Shown piece by piece: positions 24,795 through 32,198 of a stretch of 32,198 bases of DNA. A program made the position numbers and the translations under genes. The DNA is taken from positions 1-32,198 of the forward strand of contig CALOEW010000084.1 in NCBI GenBank assembly GCA_942492445.1, written 5' to 3'. The notes below the pieces were generated by a model. It was not told the DNA's origin. It searched no databases and saw nothing but the letters and a program-made list of their open reading frames with translations. The stretch comes from NORP240 sp942492445. Lineage in GTDB: Bacteria > Pseudomonadota > Gammaproteobacteria > Pseudomonadales > Pseudohongiellaceae. Within the stretch, counting starts at the first letter, position 1; each line of letters starts with the position of its first letter.

Positions 24795-26969
24795 ATGAGT
24801 AGCAATGCAGTTCGAACGATGGCGATCTCAGCGATAACAAACCGCCAGCCCCTGCCGATTTCGTTCCCCGATCCCCTCAAGGAGATCTGGGCATGTGATG
24901 TGTTCAATGTCGCCACCATGGAGGATGCATTGTCAAAAAATGCCTTCAAGGCGATGAAAAAGACCATGCAGACCGGGGCTGCGTTGGACTCTGCGACGGC
25001 TGACGTGGTCGCCGCAGCCATGAAGGACTGGGCCATCGGCAAAGGCGTGAAGTTCTTCTCCCACATCTTCTATCCCATGACCAATGCCACGGCGGAGAAA
25101 CATGACGGCTTCATAGTCACTTCCGGCGACGGGCGATGCATAACGGAATTTACCGGCAGCCTGCTGATCAAGGGCGAGCCGGATGGATCGTCGTTCCCCA
25201 ATGGCAGCATTCGCATGACCAATGCCGCGCGGGGTTATACCGCCTGGGATCCCACCAGCCCGGCTTACATCATGCAAACCGACAACGGTGCCACGCTGAT
25301 GATCCCCAGTGTGTTCATGTCGTGGACCGGCGAGGCGCTGGATAAAAAGATCCCGTTGTTGCGATCCAATGAAGCCATGAATGCGGCCGCGCAGCGGGTG
25401 CTGAAACTCATGGGGGAGACCGATATTGCTTCGCTCAGTTCAAGTTGTGGTGCCGAGCAGGAGTATTTCCTGATTGACCTGAATTTTGCCAACAGCCGGC
25501 CCGACCTGTTACTGGCCGGCCGCACCCTGTTCGGCGCCGCCCCGGCCAAGGGCCAGCAGTTCGACGACCACTATTTCGGTGCGATACCGGCGCGGGTACA
25601 GGTGTTCATGCAGGATTTCGAGGACCGGCTGTACCGCCTGGGCATCCCCGCCAAAACCCACCACAATGAAGTGGCACCCGGGCAGTTTGAAATAGCACCT
25701 TTTTACGAATCCGCCAATGTGGCAGCCGATCATCAGCAGCTGTTGATGACCGTCATGAAGATGACAGCCAGAAAGCATGGATTTGCCTGTCTGCTGCATG
25801 AAAAGCCCTTTGCCGGTGTGAACGGGTCCGGCAAGCATGTCAACTGGTCGGTGGGCAATTCAACCCAGGGAAACCTGCTTGACCCCGGCAATACCCCCCA
25901 CGAAAACCTCAACTTCCTGCTCTTCTGTGGCGCCGTGATTCGGGGCGTGCACCTGTTCGGCCCGCTGCTCCGCGCAGCTATAGCAACAGCCTCCAACGAT
26001 CACCGGCTGGGAGCCAATGAAGCCCCTCCGGCCATACTCTCGGTTTATCTGGGTGACCAGCTGGAGGGTGTGTTTAACGACATCAAGGCAGGCAAGGTCA
26101 GCGTCAGTGTGGACGGTGGGATGATGGACCTCGGATTGTCCCAGATCCTTCAATTCAAGCGTGATCCCGGCGATCGCAACAGAACATCTCCTTTCGCCTT
26201 TACTGGAAACCGTTTCGAATTCCGGGCCGTCGGCTCCTCACAGTCGGTGTCCGGTCCACTGATTGCGATGAACACGATGCTGGCAGACTCATTGAACTGG
26301 ATTGCCGACCAGCTTGAAGCCGTACTTCCCAAGGCCGAAAACATTGGCGATGCCGTTCTGACCGTGCTGAAGACCCTGATGAACGAGCACGGCAATGTCG
26401 TTTACGGTGGCGACGGTTACTCACCCGAGTGGCACAGGGCGGCGGTCGAGGAGCGTGGCCTGCAGAATATCCCCACTACCGCCGATGCGTTGCCTGCGCT
26501 GAGGGAAAAATCGGTGCAGGAACTGTTTGCCAGCACCAAAGTGTTATCAGCCAAGGAGCTCGAAAGCCGGTTCAAGGTGTATGCCGAACAGTATATCCTG
26601 TCTGTCGAGGTGGAAGCCAAGTTGATGGCCGACATGGCGACCACCATCATCTATCCAGCCGCAGTGGGTTATCTCGCCAGCCTGTCCAGCGTCAGCCAGG
26701 GTATGGCGGCACTGAAAATCGATTTCGACGCATCCATTGCCAGTGAGATCGCGGGCCACTGCGGGAAAATGATGGAGCTGGCAGGCGAACTCGGCAACAG
26801 CCTGGCACAACACGATTTTGATTCCATGGAGGCTCACATGAGCTTCTGCGCTGAGACCATTTGCCCGTTGATGGTTGCAATTCGATCCCACGGGGATGCC
26901 CTTGAGGGGTTGGTGGCCGATGACATGTGGCCGCTGCCCAAATACCAGGAAATGTTGTTCATGAGATAG
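24795..26969 (+). CDS. glnN: Glutamine synthetase type III
   Basis: Makes glutamine from glutamate and ammonia with ATP. 724 aa, the normal size of the large GSIII class (GSI is about 470). GSIII-specific blocks are visible: HHNEVAPGQFEIAPFYESAN, CLLHEKPFAGVNGSGKHVNW, and NRTSPFAFTGNRFEFRAVGSS. ATG 24795 has GAGGA about eight bases upstream. Monocistronic as far as can be seen; the next gene starts 59 bases later. GSIII is scattered among Bacteroidetes, cyanobacteria and some proteobacteria and is often an extra, nitrogen-starvation-induced enzyme, which would be its likely role here. No adenylylation region of the GSI type is evident. Confidence 0.95.
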   Translation: MSSNAVRTMAISAITNRQPLPISFPDPLKEIWACDVFNVATMEDALSKNAFKAMKKTMQTGAALDSATADVVAAAMKDWAIGKGVKFFSHIFYPMTNATAEKHDGFIVTSGDGRCITEFTGSLLIKGEPDGSSFPNGSIRMTNAARGYTAWDPTSPAYIMQTDNGATLMIPSVFMSWTGEALDKKIPLLRSNEAMNAAAQRVLKLMGETDIASLSSSCGAEQEYFLIDLNFANSRPDLLLAGRTLFGAAPAKGQQFDDHYFGAIPARVQVFMQDFEDRLYRLGIPAKTHHNEVAPGQFEIAPFYESANVAADHQQLLMTVMKMTARKHGFACLLHEKPFAGVNGSGKHVNWSVGNSTQGNLLDPGNTPHENLNFLLFCGAVIRGVHLFGPLLRAAIATASNDHRLGANEAPPAILSVYLGDQLEGVFNDIKAGKVSVSVDGGMMDLGLSQILQFKRDPGDRNRTSPFAFTGNRFEFRAVGSSQSVSGPLIAMNTMLADSLNWIADQLEAVLPKAENIGDAVLTVLKTLMNEHGNVVYGGDGYSPEWHRAAVEERGLQNIPTTADALPALREKSVQELFASTKVLSAKELESRFKVYAEQYILSVEVEAKLMADMATTIIYPAAVGYLASLSSVSQGMAALKIDFDASIASEIAGHCGKMMELAGELGNSLAQHDFDSMEAHMSFCAETICPLMVAIRSHGDALEGLVADDMWPLPKYQEMLFMR

Positions 26970-27028
26970 GAGAATGGTTTTTTTTTGCGTTATCATGAGG
27001 GAGGTGCAGATTACGGAGTGTCGTAATA

Positions 27029-28762
27029 ATGAAAAAGTATTTCCTCATGATACTGCTGGCGGGGGCGCTTCAGCCTGCCCCCGGGGGTGCCGATCCGGCT
27101 TCCCGGGAGGCAATCGAAAGCGCCTGGCTGGCGTTTACCGGCGCCAGGGGTGAAGCTTCGCTGATCCGGGGCGACGTGGAGCACCCGTCGGCAAACGATG
27201 TTTTCCGGGTCATACCCGATGTCAGTGCGGATGGCCTGGACGAGAAGAAACTGCAACTTGGCTTCGACCTTTTTAACGAGGCGCGATTGTCCAGGGACGG
27301 TTCCGTGGCCTGCGCTTCCTGTCATATCGCCCTGATGGGAGGCGTCGACCGCCGTCCGGTATCATTTGGAATAGGGGGCGCCCAGGGCACCTTGAATGCG
27401 CCCACTATCTTCAATGCCGCGCTGAACTTCCGTCAGTTCTGGGACGGCCGTGCTCTCACACTGCAGGAACAGGCCCTGGGTCCGATCCAGAATCCCGCCG
27501 AGTTCGGCCATGATATCGACGGTGCGGTCGCAGTGTTGAAGCGCATTCCCGACTACGTGGATGCCTTTGACAGTCTTTACTACGACGGCATTACCGCTGC
27601 GAACCTGAGCGATGCTATTGCCTACTACGAAACCATGAATTATACCGGGTTGGGTTCCCCCTTTCTGCGTCAATTCCAGGAACAGCCCGGTCCGTTGAGC
27701 GAGCAGGCGCGCCGCGGGCAGCAACGCTTCGTGGAAGTCGGGTGCGCCAGCTGCCACAACGGCGTCAATCTGGGGGGGAATTCCTATCAGCAGCTGGGGG
27801 TGGCGGTGTCCTGGTACGACGTCGATCGACCACCGATAGCGGCGGATGATGGCCTGTTCGGGCGCACCGGTCGCGAGCAGGACCGGCATGTGTTCAAGGT
27901 CCCGACCCTTCACAACGTCGCCGCCACCGGCCCCTGGTTACACGATGGCAGCGTCACGTCTCTGCAGCAGGCGGTGGACCGGATGGCACGCTATCAGTCG
28001 GGCCGGTATCTGGAAAACAAGGATATCGATGACATAGTCGGATTCCTTCGCTCTCTGGGCGACAGCCTCGGTATGCTGGGTGACTGCTCCGCCAGTGGCA
28101 GCTACGGGGTCACCATGAACTGCAGCGTGGGGTTGAGAGCCACCGGGGTAACGAAAGTAAGCCAGCCGGCCCGGTCCGTTCTACCCGATCCGGAGATGCT
28201 GGCCACACAACACCGGGAAGAATACGCCAGGGCGCTGGACCGGGCAGCCGAAGCGCCGTCGCGTATTGCAAGGGAAATGCAGCGTATCCGTTCCGGCCAG
28301 GTCGCGCACTACGATTTCCTGCAATTCGAACACATTGAAATGTTGCGCCATGCCCGCGCACTTGCGTATCCGCCGGCAGACATTATGCCGGCGCAGCGCC
28401 AGGCGATGCTGGCTCAGGCTGCACACCGGCAGCAGTCAGCGGATCAGTACGAGTTCATCATCGCGGATTTTCTCCGCAGCCACGCAGTCGCCAGCAGCGC
28501 CAGGGCTAACATTCAGGACTTGCTGCAAATCCTGTCAGCCGAAGCAAACGAATCAGCATTATCACAACTGACGCGGGTGGAGCAGAGCGCATTGGCGTTG
28601 TTTGAAAACCCAGGCCCCCGGATGCAAGTTGAATTTGAGCGCTCAACCCGGGCTCTGCGAGGTACCACTCTGAATCCTCAGCGACTCGACGAGCTCTTGC
28701 TTCAGGTTCGGTTGTTGCGGGATCACACCTCTTTCGTGAATTCTTCTGGAGTCCGGAAATGA
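27029..28762 (+). CDS. Di-haem cytochrome c peroxidase / MauG-type protein with C-terminal extension
   Basis: Periplasmic di-haem c protein. Signal peptide about 1-21. Haem sites C95-A-S-C98-H99 and C239-A-S-C242-H243 are spaced as in the cytochrome c peroxidase/MauG family; PTIFNAALNFRQFWDGRA and FKVPTLHNVAATGPWLHDG are typical surrounding segments. The family usually ends around residue 370; here about 200 helical, haem-free residues follow (about 375-577), which I do not recognise. The enzyme may reduce peroxide or oxidise a partner. ATG 27029 has GGAG about eight bases upstream. The stop overlaps the start of the next gene (ATGA), so the two are co-translated and the next protein is the most likely partner. 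Confidence 0.9.
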   Translation: MKKYFLMILLAGALQPAPGGADPASREAIESAWLAFTGARGEASLIRGDVEHPSANDVFRVIPDVSADGLDEKKLQLGFDLFNEARLSRDGSVACASCHIALMGGVDRRPVSFGIGGAQGTLNAPTIFNAALNFRQFWDGRALTLQEQALGPIQNPAEFGHDIDGAVAVLKRIPDYVDAFDSLYYDGITAANLSDAIAYYETMNYTGLGSPFLRQFQEQPGPLSEQARRGQQRFVEVGCASCHNGVNLGGNSYQQLGVAVSWYDVDRPPIAADDGLFGRTGREQDRHVFKVPTLHNVAATGPWLHDGSVTSLQQAVDRMARYQSGRYLENKDIDDIVGFLRSLGDSLGMLGDCSASGSYGVTMNCSVGLRATGVTKVSQPARSVLPDPEMLATQHREEYARALDRAAEAPSRIAREMQRIRSGQVAHYDFLQFEHIEMLRHARALAYPPADIMPAQRQAMLAQAAHRQQSADQYEFIIADFLRSHAVASSARANIQDLLQILSAEANESALSQLTRVEQSALALFENPGPRMQVEFERSTRALRGTTLNPQRLDELLLQVRLLRDHTSFVNSSGVRK

Positions 28763-29784
28763 CACCTCTTCTGAATATCATCGTCCGAAGCGGTAGCGTG
28801 CTGCCGTACATCGTACTGGCCTGCTCTGGCGCGCTGGCCCAGGACATCATTCGGCCCGACCTGGAAGGTGTCTGGAGCAATGGATCGCTGACCAATCTAA
28901 CACGTCCGAGAGGATTGGAATCACTGGTAGTCACAGCGGAGGAGGCACGGGTCATCGCAGCCAGCGTGCCAATCGGAGGTCTTGAAGGTGGTTTTGACGA
29001 AGGGGATGGAGTCAATGACACGCCTGACGCGTCCGCAGATGACTTCGGCACCCGGGCTTACAATAATTTCTGGATCGACCCCGGCTCCAGTCTGGCTTTG
29101 GTCAAGGGCGAGTATCGAACATCCTACATCGTAGATCCGGAGAATGGGCAGGTGCCATATCTCGAAAACCCCAGCACAGATTTTCAGCGTATCAGTTTCG
29201 GCCGCAGGTACGTGACAGGCATCGGTGACGCTGCCGGCCCCGAGGCCCTGCCTTTAGCGGAGCGATGTATTATTTCTGAAAGCAGAGCCGGTCCGACAAT
29301 GCAGAGCGCACTGTATAACAACAATTATCAATTCGTCCAGACCGAGGATTACGTGGTAATCAACGTTGAACAAATTCACGATGCGCGAATCATCCCTGTT
29401 TTTGGTTCGGCCGAAGAGGCCCGCGCCAATCACCGGCCGGAGGTCCTGCAGCAGTACATGGGCGACTCAGTAGGGTGGTATGAAGGGGGAGCTCTGGTAG
29501 TGGAAACAATCAATGTAAACCCACGTCAAATGCAGCAGAGCTCCACTCCTATTACCGGAAATGGCAGAATCACTGAGCGTTTTATACGTTACTCTGATAC
29601 AGAAATAGTCTACAGTTTTACCGTGGAAGATTCCGACCTTTACAGTCAGCCCTGGACAGCGGAACTCAGTTTTTATGCCATTGAGGGTCAACTCTACGAA
29701 TACGCCTGTCATGAAGGTAACTACTCCATGTCGGGAATTCTGGCTGGCGCACGCAGACAGGACGCAGAGCAGAGGCAGCATTAA
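28759..29784 (+). CDS. Uncharacterised secreted protein (paralogue of 21541-22434), coupled to the di-haem peroxidase
   Basis: 341 aa with a signal peptide ending ACSGALAQ, so periplasmic. Shares conserved blocks with 21541-22434: ERCI, YNNNYQFVQTEDYVVI, IHDARIIPVFG, GWYEGGALVVET, ERFIRYSD, FTVEDSDLYSQPW and LYEYACHEGN. The start overlaps the stop of the di-haem protein by four bases (ATGA), so both are made together. Function unknown; co-export with a di-haem peroxidase suggests that it supplies or handles the redox substrate, but that is inference. It is about 40 residues longer in the N-terminal half than its paralogue as annotated. Confidence 0.8.
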   Translation: MTPLLNIIVRSGSVLPYIVLACSGALAQDIIRPDLEGVWSNGSLTNLTRPRGLESLVVTAEEARVIAASVPIGGLEGGFDEGDGVNDTPDASADDFGTRAYNNFWIDPGSSLALVKGEYRTSYIVDPENGQVPYLENPSTDFQRISFGRRYVTGIGDAAGPEALPLAERCIISESRAGPTMQSALYNNNYQFVQTEDYVVINVEQIHDARIIPVFGSAEEARANHRPEVLQQYMGDSVGWYEGGALVVETINVNPRQMQQSSTPITGNGRITERFIRYSDTEIVYSFTVEDSDLYSQPWTAELSFYAIEGQLYEYACHEGNYSMSGILAGARRQDAEQRQH

Positions 29785-30199
29785 TCCAATGCCCTGGTTG
29801 GCAATTGAAAAGAGCGCAGGTTTCCGGTGTTTCTGCATCAGCCCTATGGAGAGTAGGCACAGTACCAACTCAATGCCGGTTGCAATCAGGATTTCCATTG
29901 GTGGCTGCCCATCCAATACAAGCCCCAACACCCTCGCGCCGCCATACCCGCCGTAGTGATAGCTGCAATCCCCGTACATGGAGTTCGCTGGTCAGACTGC
30001 TCCTTAATCAGATGTTTCCTAAACCACAGGTAATCAGCAGACCTCCCGGTGCTCGCAGCTCGGAAAGTAACCCGACTGACAGTTCAGAAGGAAGGCCGAA
30101 TGTACCCATCATGGCCGCCGGGTTGAAGGCAATCATGCTGCCAATCAACACGGCAGTCCAACCATTCACATGTAGCAATATTACAGATATCCTGTTCAT
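29785..30199 (-). pseudogene. DUF4345-like small membrane protein, split by two frameshifts
   Basis: The first part (from ATG 30199, MNRISVILLHVNGWTAVLIG then FNPAAMMGTFGLP and ELRAPGGLLITCGLGNI) ends early at a stop near 30008. The rest continues in other frames: IKEQSDQ near 30000, then YGGYGGARVLGLVLDG and EILIATGIELVLCLLSIGL. One missing C near 30005 and one missing T near 29955 would restore a single frame of about 130 residues, normal for DUF4345. The ATG overlaps the stop of the NmrA gene (ATGA) and has GGAGG eight bases upstream, so it was a coupled gene. The 3' end is approximate. Confidence 0.6.
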
Positions 30200-31035
30200 G
30201 CCGCGATCCTCCAGAGGCCGGCTTCAGCAACCTGCCTGGCAAAGTCACGAAAGTCTTTCGGTTCTCGTTCGAGCGCACGTTGTACCCCGTCACCAATAGA
30301 ACTGTTGCGTCCGTCCAGAACGGTGGCGAAGAGATAATCCAGCATCCAGACAACATCCTGCGGCGCACCGGATTGCTTCGCTCCCTGGATGAAAGCATCG
30401 TGAGGCACTGATTCATAGTGGATGTCACGGCCTGTGACTTCCGTGAGTTCCGCTGCGATATCGCCAAAGCTCATTAATCGCGGACCGGTGACTTCGTATA
30501 TCTGCCCCCCATGGTGTGATCGGGTCAGTGCGGCTGTTGCCACATCAGCGATGTCCTCCACATCGATGAACGGTTCAAGCGTATCGCCCGCCGGTACAGT
30601 GATCTGCCCTGCCATGACCATGTCCAGGAAGGCGCCCTCGGAGAAGTTCTGGAAAAACCAGCTTGCCCTGACAACGGTCCATTCAATGCCGCTGTTCATG
30701 ATGATCTGTTCGCACGCTTGCGCTTCCTCTTCGCCTCGACCGGAGAGCAATACCAGTCTGTTGACGCCCTGGCTGACCGCTCGATCCACAAATGCCCTGA
30801 TAGTGTTGGTTGCACCCGGCATCGCCAGGTCTGGAGCGTAGCTGAGGTAAACGGCTTCAACCTCTTTCAGGCAGTTATCCCAGCTCTTCTCATTGTTCCA
30901 ATCGAATGAAGGGGTGGCGGCGCGTGAACCGGTTCGGGTTGGAACATCCATTGCCCGCAGTCTTTTTACTATTCGTCGACCCGTTTTGCCTGTGCCCCCG
31001 GTTACCAGGGTCAATCTTTTATCTGCGTTGTACAT
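30196..31035 (-). CDS. NmrA-type NAD(P)-binding oxidoreductase
   Basis: 279-aa atypical short-chain dehydrogenase of the NmrA group. N-terminal dinucleotide site: LVTGGTGKTGRRIVKRLRA (GxxGxxG). Later segments fit the family: RLVLLSGRGEE, WTVVRASWFFQNFSEG, FIDVEDIADVATAAL, IYEVTGPRLMSFGDIAAEL. NmrA-group proteins range from redox sensors to ketone or quinone reductases; no catalytic Tyr-xxx-Lys pair is evident, so a sensor or chaperone-like role is as likely as enzyme activity. ATG 31035 has AGGAG about seven bases upstream. The stop overlaps the start of the DUF4345-like gene, forming a two-gene unit. Confidence 0.9.
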   Translation of the reverse strand: MYNADKRLTLVTGGTGKTGRRIVKRLRAMDVPTRTGSRAATPSFDWNNEKSWDNCLKEVEAVYLSYAPDLAMPGATNTIRAFVDRAVSQGVNRLVLLSGRGEEEAQACEQIIMNSGIEWTVVRASWFFQNFSEGAFLDMVMAGQITVPAGDTLEPFIDVEDIADVATAALTRSHHGGQIYEVTGPRLMSFGDIAAELTEVTGRDIHYESVPHDAFIQGAKQSGAPQDVVWMLDYLFATVLDGRNSSIGDGVQRALEREPKDFRDFARQVAEAGLWRIAA

Positions 31036-31104
31036 CGTGCTCTCCTGATCTGATGGGTTTTCATGAATAAATCAGGAGAAATCATAGAGAGTTACTAAAC
31101 GATA

Positions 31105-31341
31105 TTATTGACTAGACATGCCAACTATTTGACTCAGGCCGCCAGTTCGATTCACTTGCTCGTCACCAAGCACTACGCAGCGACGCATGACCCTTACCTG
31201 GTTGAGCAGGTCGTACTCACCCAGTCGATGCAGAAGACTTGCATTGTCCCAGATTATCAGGTCACCGGATTTCCAGGTATGGGTGTAAATGGCACCGGGT
31301 GGAATTTCACGGGAATAGTGGAAAATCCTGTAAAAGGCCAA
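31105..31341 (-). pseudogene. C-terminal fragment of a TauD/TfdA-type 2OG dioxygenase, cut at the cassette-array edge
   Basis: GAIYTHTWKSGDLIIWDNASLLHRLGEYD then RVMRRCVVLGDEQ is the C-terminal end of a TauD/TfdA dioxygenase: WDN-x4-LH carries the distal iron His, RVMRR the 2-oxoglutarate Arg. The N-terminal two thirds, with the H-x-D iron ligands, is missing; upstream of about 31310-31341 the sequence becomes unrelated and more A/T rich. The listed ATG is only the first in the residual frame. The fragment cannot be an active enzyme. It marks the left border of the integron cassette array. Confidence 0.8.
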
Positions 31342-31452
31342 ATCGACCCTTATGAAAAAATACTAATGCTAAATCTAGTAAAGGCACGAGAGGCGCTAAA
31401 GCAATGGAAAAAGCTTCCCGACGATCTGTATGCAACTCGTCCAGGGGAATAA
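31342..31452 (+). pseudogene. Tail of a cassette gene, beginning lost
   Basis: A plus-strand frame ends VKAREALKQWKKLPDDLYATRPGE and stops ten bases before the first attC site, as cassette genes do. Its upstream part reads antisense through the TauD fragment, so only the last 35-40 residues are likely genuine. No family recognised. It looks like the 3' remainder of a cassette truncated at the junction with the chromosome. Confidence 0.4.
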
Positions 31453-31462
31453 GCAGGTGCAC

Positions 31463-31520
31463 TCTAACAATGGCATGCAGTCGGACGCAGCAAAGCTGCG
31501 CCGCTGATGCCAAGCGTTAG
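31463..31520 (+). other. Integron attC recombination site 1
   Basis: Starts TCTAAC and ends GTTAG, with the 38-base centre (31473-31510) identical to attC 2. It folds as GCAT/ATGC, CAG/CTG, CGG/CCG, CGCAGC/GCTGCG with loop AAA, leaving G, T and A unpaired on one arm: the extrahelical bases expected of attC. The outer GG-CAT/ATG-CC pairs differ from site 2 but stay complementary. Cut point between G31516 and T31517. Confidence 0.93.
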
Positions 31521-31545
31521 CGCGTAAGAGTATACGGAGAATAAT

Positions 31546-31971
31546 ATGTCCGATTGCTGCCCTACATCCTCAAAAACTAGTGGTCGACCCAAAAGGCATA
31601 CTTGCCCGAGAAATGGAATTCAATATCGCCAGGTATCGGAGCTGACGATTAAGCATCACATTAGAAGTCCATGGACATGGCAACCGCAGGGTCAGGGTTA
31701 TTTTTTCTGCACTGACCCAGATTGTTCGGTCGTTTACTTTGGAGAGGACGACACAACAATTGAAGGATCAGAGCTAAGATCGGAGATCGGTGTCAAGACT
31801 AAATCAGAGGAAGCTGTTGTTTGTTACTGTTTTGGGATAACAATTGCCCAAGCTAAGTCTGATCCTGGTCTTAGGAACTATGTGATCAGGGAAACCAAAC
31901 TTAATCAATGTGCATGTGAAACTAGAAATCCATCGGGAAAATGTTGTTTGTTGGATTTTCCAAAATCATGA
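31546..31971 (+). CDS. Integron cassette gene: CopZ-like Zn/[2Fe-2S] metallochaperone domain protein
   Basis: 141-aa cytoplasmic, cysteine-rich protein. It resembles the N-terminal domain of Archaeoglobus CopZ, which holds a Zn and a [2Fe-2S] cluster, and related putative iron-sulfur metallochaperones. Cysteines: C4, C5, C20, C55, C60, C93-Y-C95, C122-A-C124, C133, C134; landmarks are YFFCTDPDCSVVYF, VCYCFGITIA and CACETRNPSGKCCLLDF. The copper-binding HMA domain that follows in CopZ is absent. ATG 31546 has GGAG six bases upstream. The stop lies five bases before attC 2 and the leader is 29 bases, so the gene fills its cassette (31517-32030). The cassette promoter is presumably external. The metal and partner are unknown. 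Confidence 0.88.
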   Translation: MSDCCPTSSKTSGRPKRHTCPRNGIQYRQVSELTIKHHIRSPWTWQPQGQGYFFCTDPDCSVVYFGEDDTTIEGSELRSEIGVKTKSEEAVVCYCFGITIAQAKSDPGLRNYVIRETKLNQCACETRNPSGKCCLLDFPKS

Positions 31972-31976
31972 ACCGC

Positions 31977-32034
31977 GCTAACAAACGCATGCAGTCGGAC
32001 GCAGCAAAGCTGCGCCGCTGATGCGAGGCGTTAG
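31977..32034 (+). other. Integron attC recombination site 2
   Basis: Starts GCTAAC and ends GTTAG, with the same 38-base centre as site 1. The outer pairs CGCAT/ATGCG replace GGCAT/ATGCC of site 1, a compensatory change that keeps the stem. Spacers AAA and AGGC separate this from the paired core sites. Cut point between G32030 and T32031. Such closely related attC sites are typical of chromosomal arrays. Confidence 0.93.
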
Positions 32035-32039
32035 AGGAC

Positions 32040-32198
32040 ATGTGCCTAATAAAACCATTTGTTGTAATCCTCCCTATATTAATCTCGATGGGTTGCTCAA
32101 ATGAGCAGGAGTACAACGCGTGCGCGCCGCCTGGTGACAGCATATATGTATCGGCAGTAGAAAACGAGCTTGTAGCGCAAGGAGTGGAGGAATATAAA
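32040..32198 (+). CDS. Integron cassette gene: lipoprotein, 3' end outside window
   Basis: The 53 visible codons start MCLIKPFVVILPILISMGC, a lipoprotein signal peptide whose lipobox SMGC would lipidate C19; the mature part begins SNEQEYNACAPPGDSIYVSAVENE. No family recognised. ATG 32040 lies five bases after the attC core site GTTAG; the only ribosome-site-like bases, AGAGG, are partly inside the core site and only two bases from the start, so translation may be leaderless or use the core site as leader. The frame is open to the window end. Confidence 0.7.
   Translation, partial: MCLIKPFVVILPILISMGCSNEQEYNACAPPGDSIYVSAVENELVAQGVEEYK

Noticed and set aside
29467..29784. Extension of the DUF4345-like frame antisense to the secreted protein gene
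   Set aside because: The family-like sequence stops near 29790; beyond it the frame is only the shadow of the plus-strand gene.
31463..32034. Reading the two near-identical repeats as a CRISPR array
   Set aside because: Only two copies, 514 bases apart with a gene between them, and the sites end in integron core sequences.

Overview
The window looks like a chromosomal segment of a heterotrophic, probably marine or saline-adapted gammaproteobacterium. Evidence is TonB-dependent receptors of the large marine type, many small secreted proteins of environmental families, a sucrose osmolyte operon ordered as in halotolerant methylotrophs, a type III glutamine synthetase, and integron cassette sites at the right edge. 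The taxon is inferred from gene content only.

Layout. 1-2786: the C-terminal half of a TonB-dependent receptor, broken by several frameshifts, then a secreted cyclase/kynurenine-formamidase-like enzyme and a clear intrinsic terminator. 3153-3758 (-): a small 2-oxoglutarate/Fe(II) oxygenase of the TIGR02466 type. 4091-9503 (-): a five-gene cluster, read right to left as a YcnI-like secreted protein, a small secreted protein, a DUF4266 lipoprotein, a very large DUF3570 outer-membrane protein fused to a second barrel-like domain, and ApbE (flavin transferase). This is a candidate extracytoplasmic flavin/metal system. 10174-14004: a TonB receptor (-) divergent from a TPR-2OG oxygenase fusion (+). 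14005-14856: a repeat-rich gap with a 426-bp MITE-like element.

14857-21313: a small ABM-like protein, then the sps-spp-fruK-ams sucrose operon. Sucrose-6-phosphate is made by Sps and dephosphorylated by Spp. Amylosucrase can turn sucrose into glucan plus fructose, and fructokinase returns the fructose to the pool as fructose-6-phosphate. Overlapping stop and start codons couple the last three genes; sps carries a one-base frameshift.

21541-29784: two paralogues of an uncharacterised secreted family (one coupled to a di-haem peroxidase), a beta-lactamase-fold serine hydrolase and glutamine synthetase III. 29785-31035 (-): an NmrA-type oxidoreductase coupled to a split DUF4345 membrane protein.

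31105-32198: a TauD dioxygenase gene is cut off where an integron cassette array begins. Two near-identical attC sites bracket one complete cassette (a CopZ-like Fe-S/Zn protein), and a second cassette (a lipoprotein) runs off the end. No integrase is visible.

About ten single-base indels interrupt otherwise recognisable genes, with a dense cluster at 1085-1790. Local sequence error and real decay cannot be told apart here.
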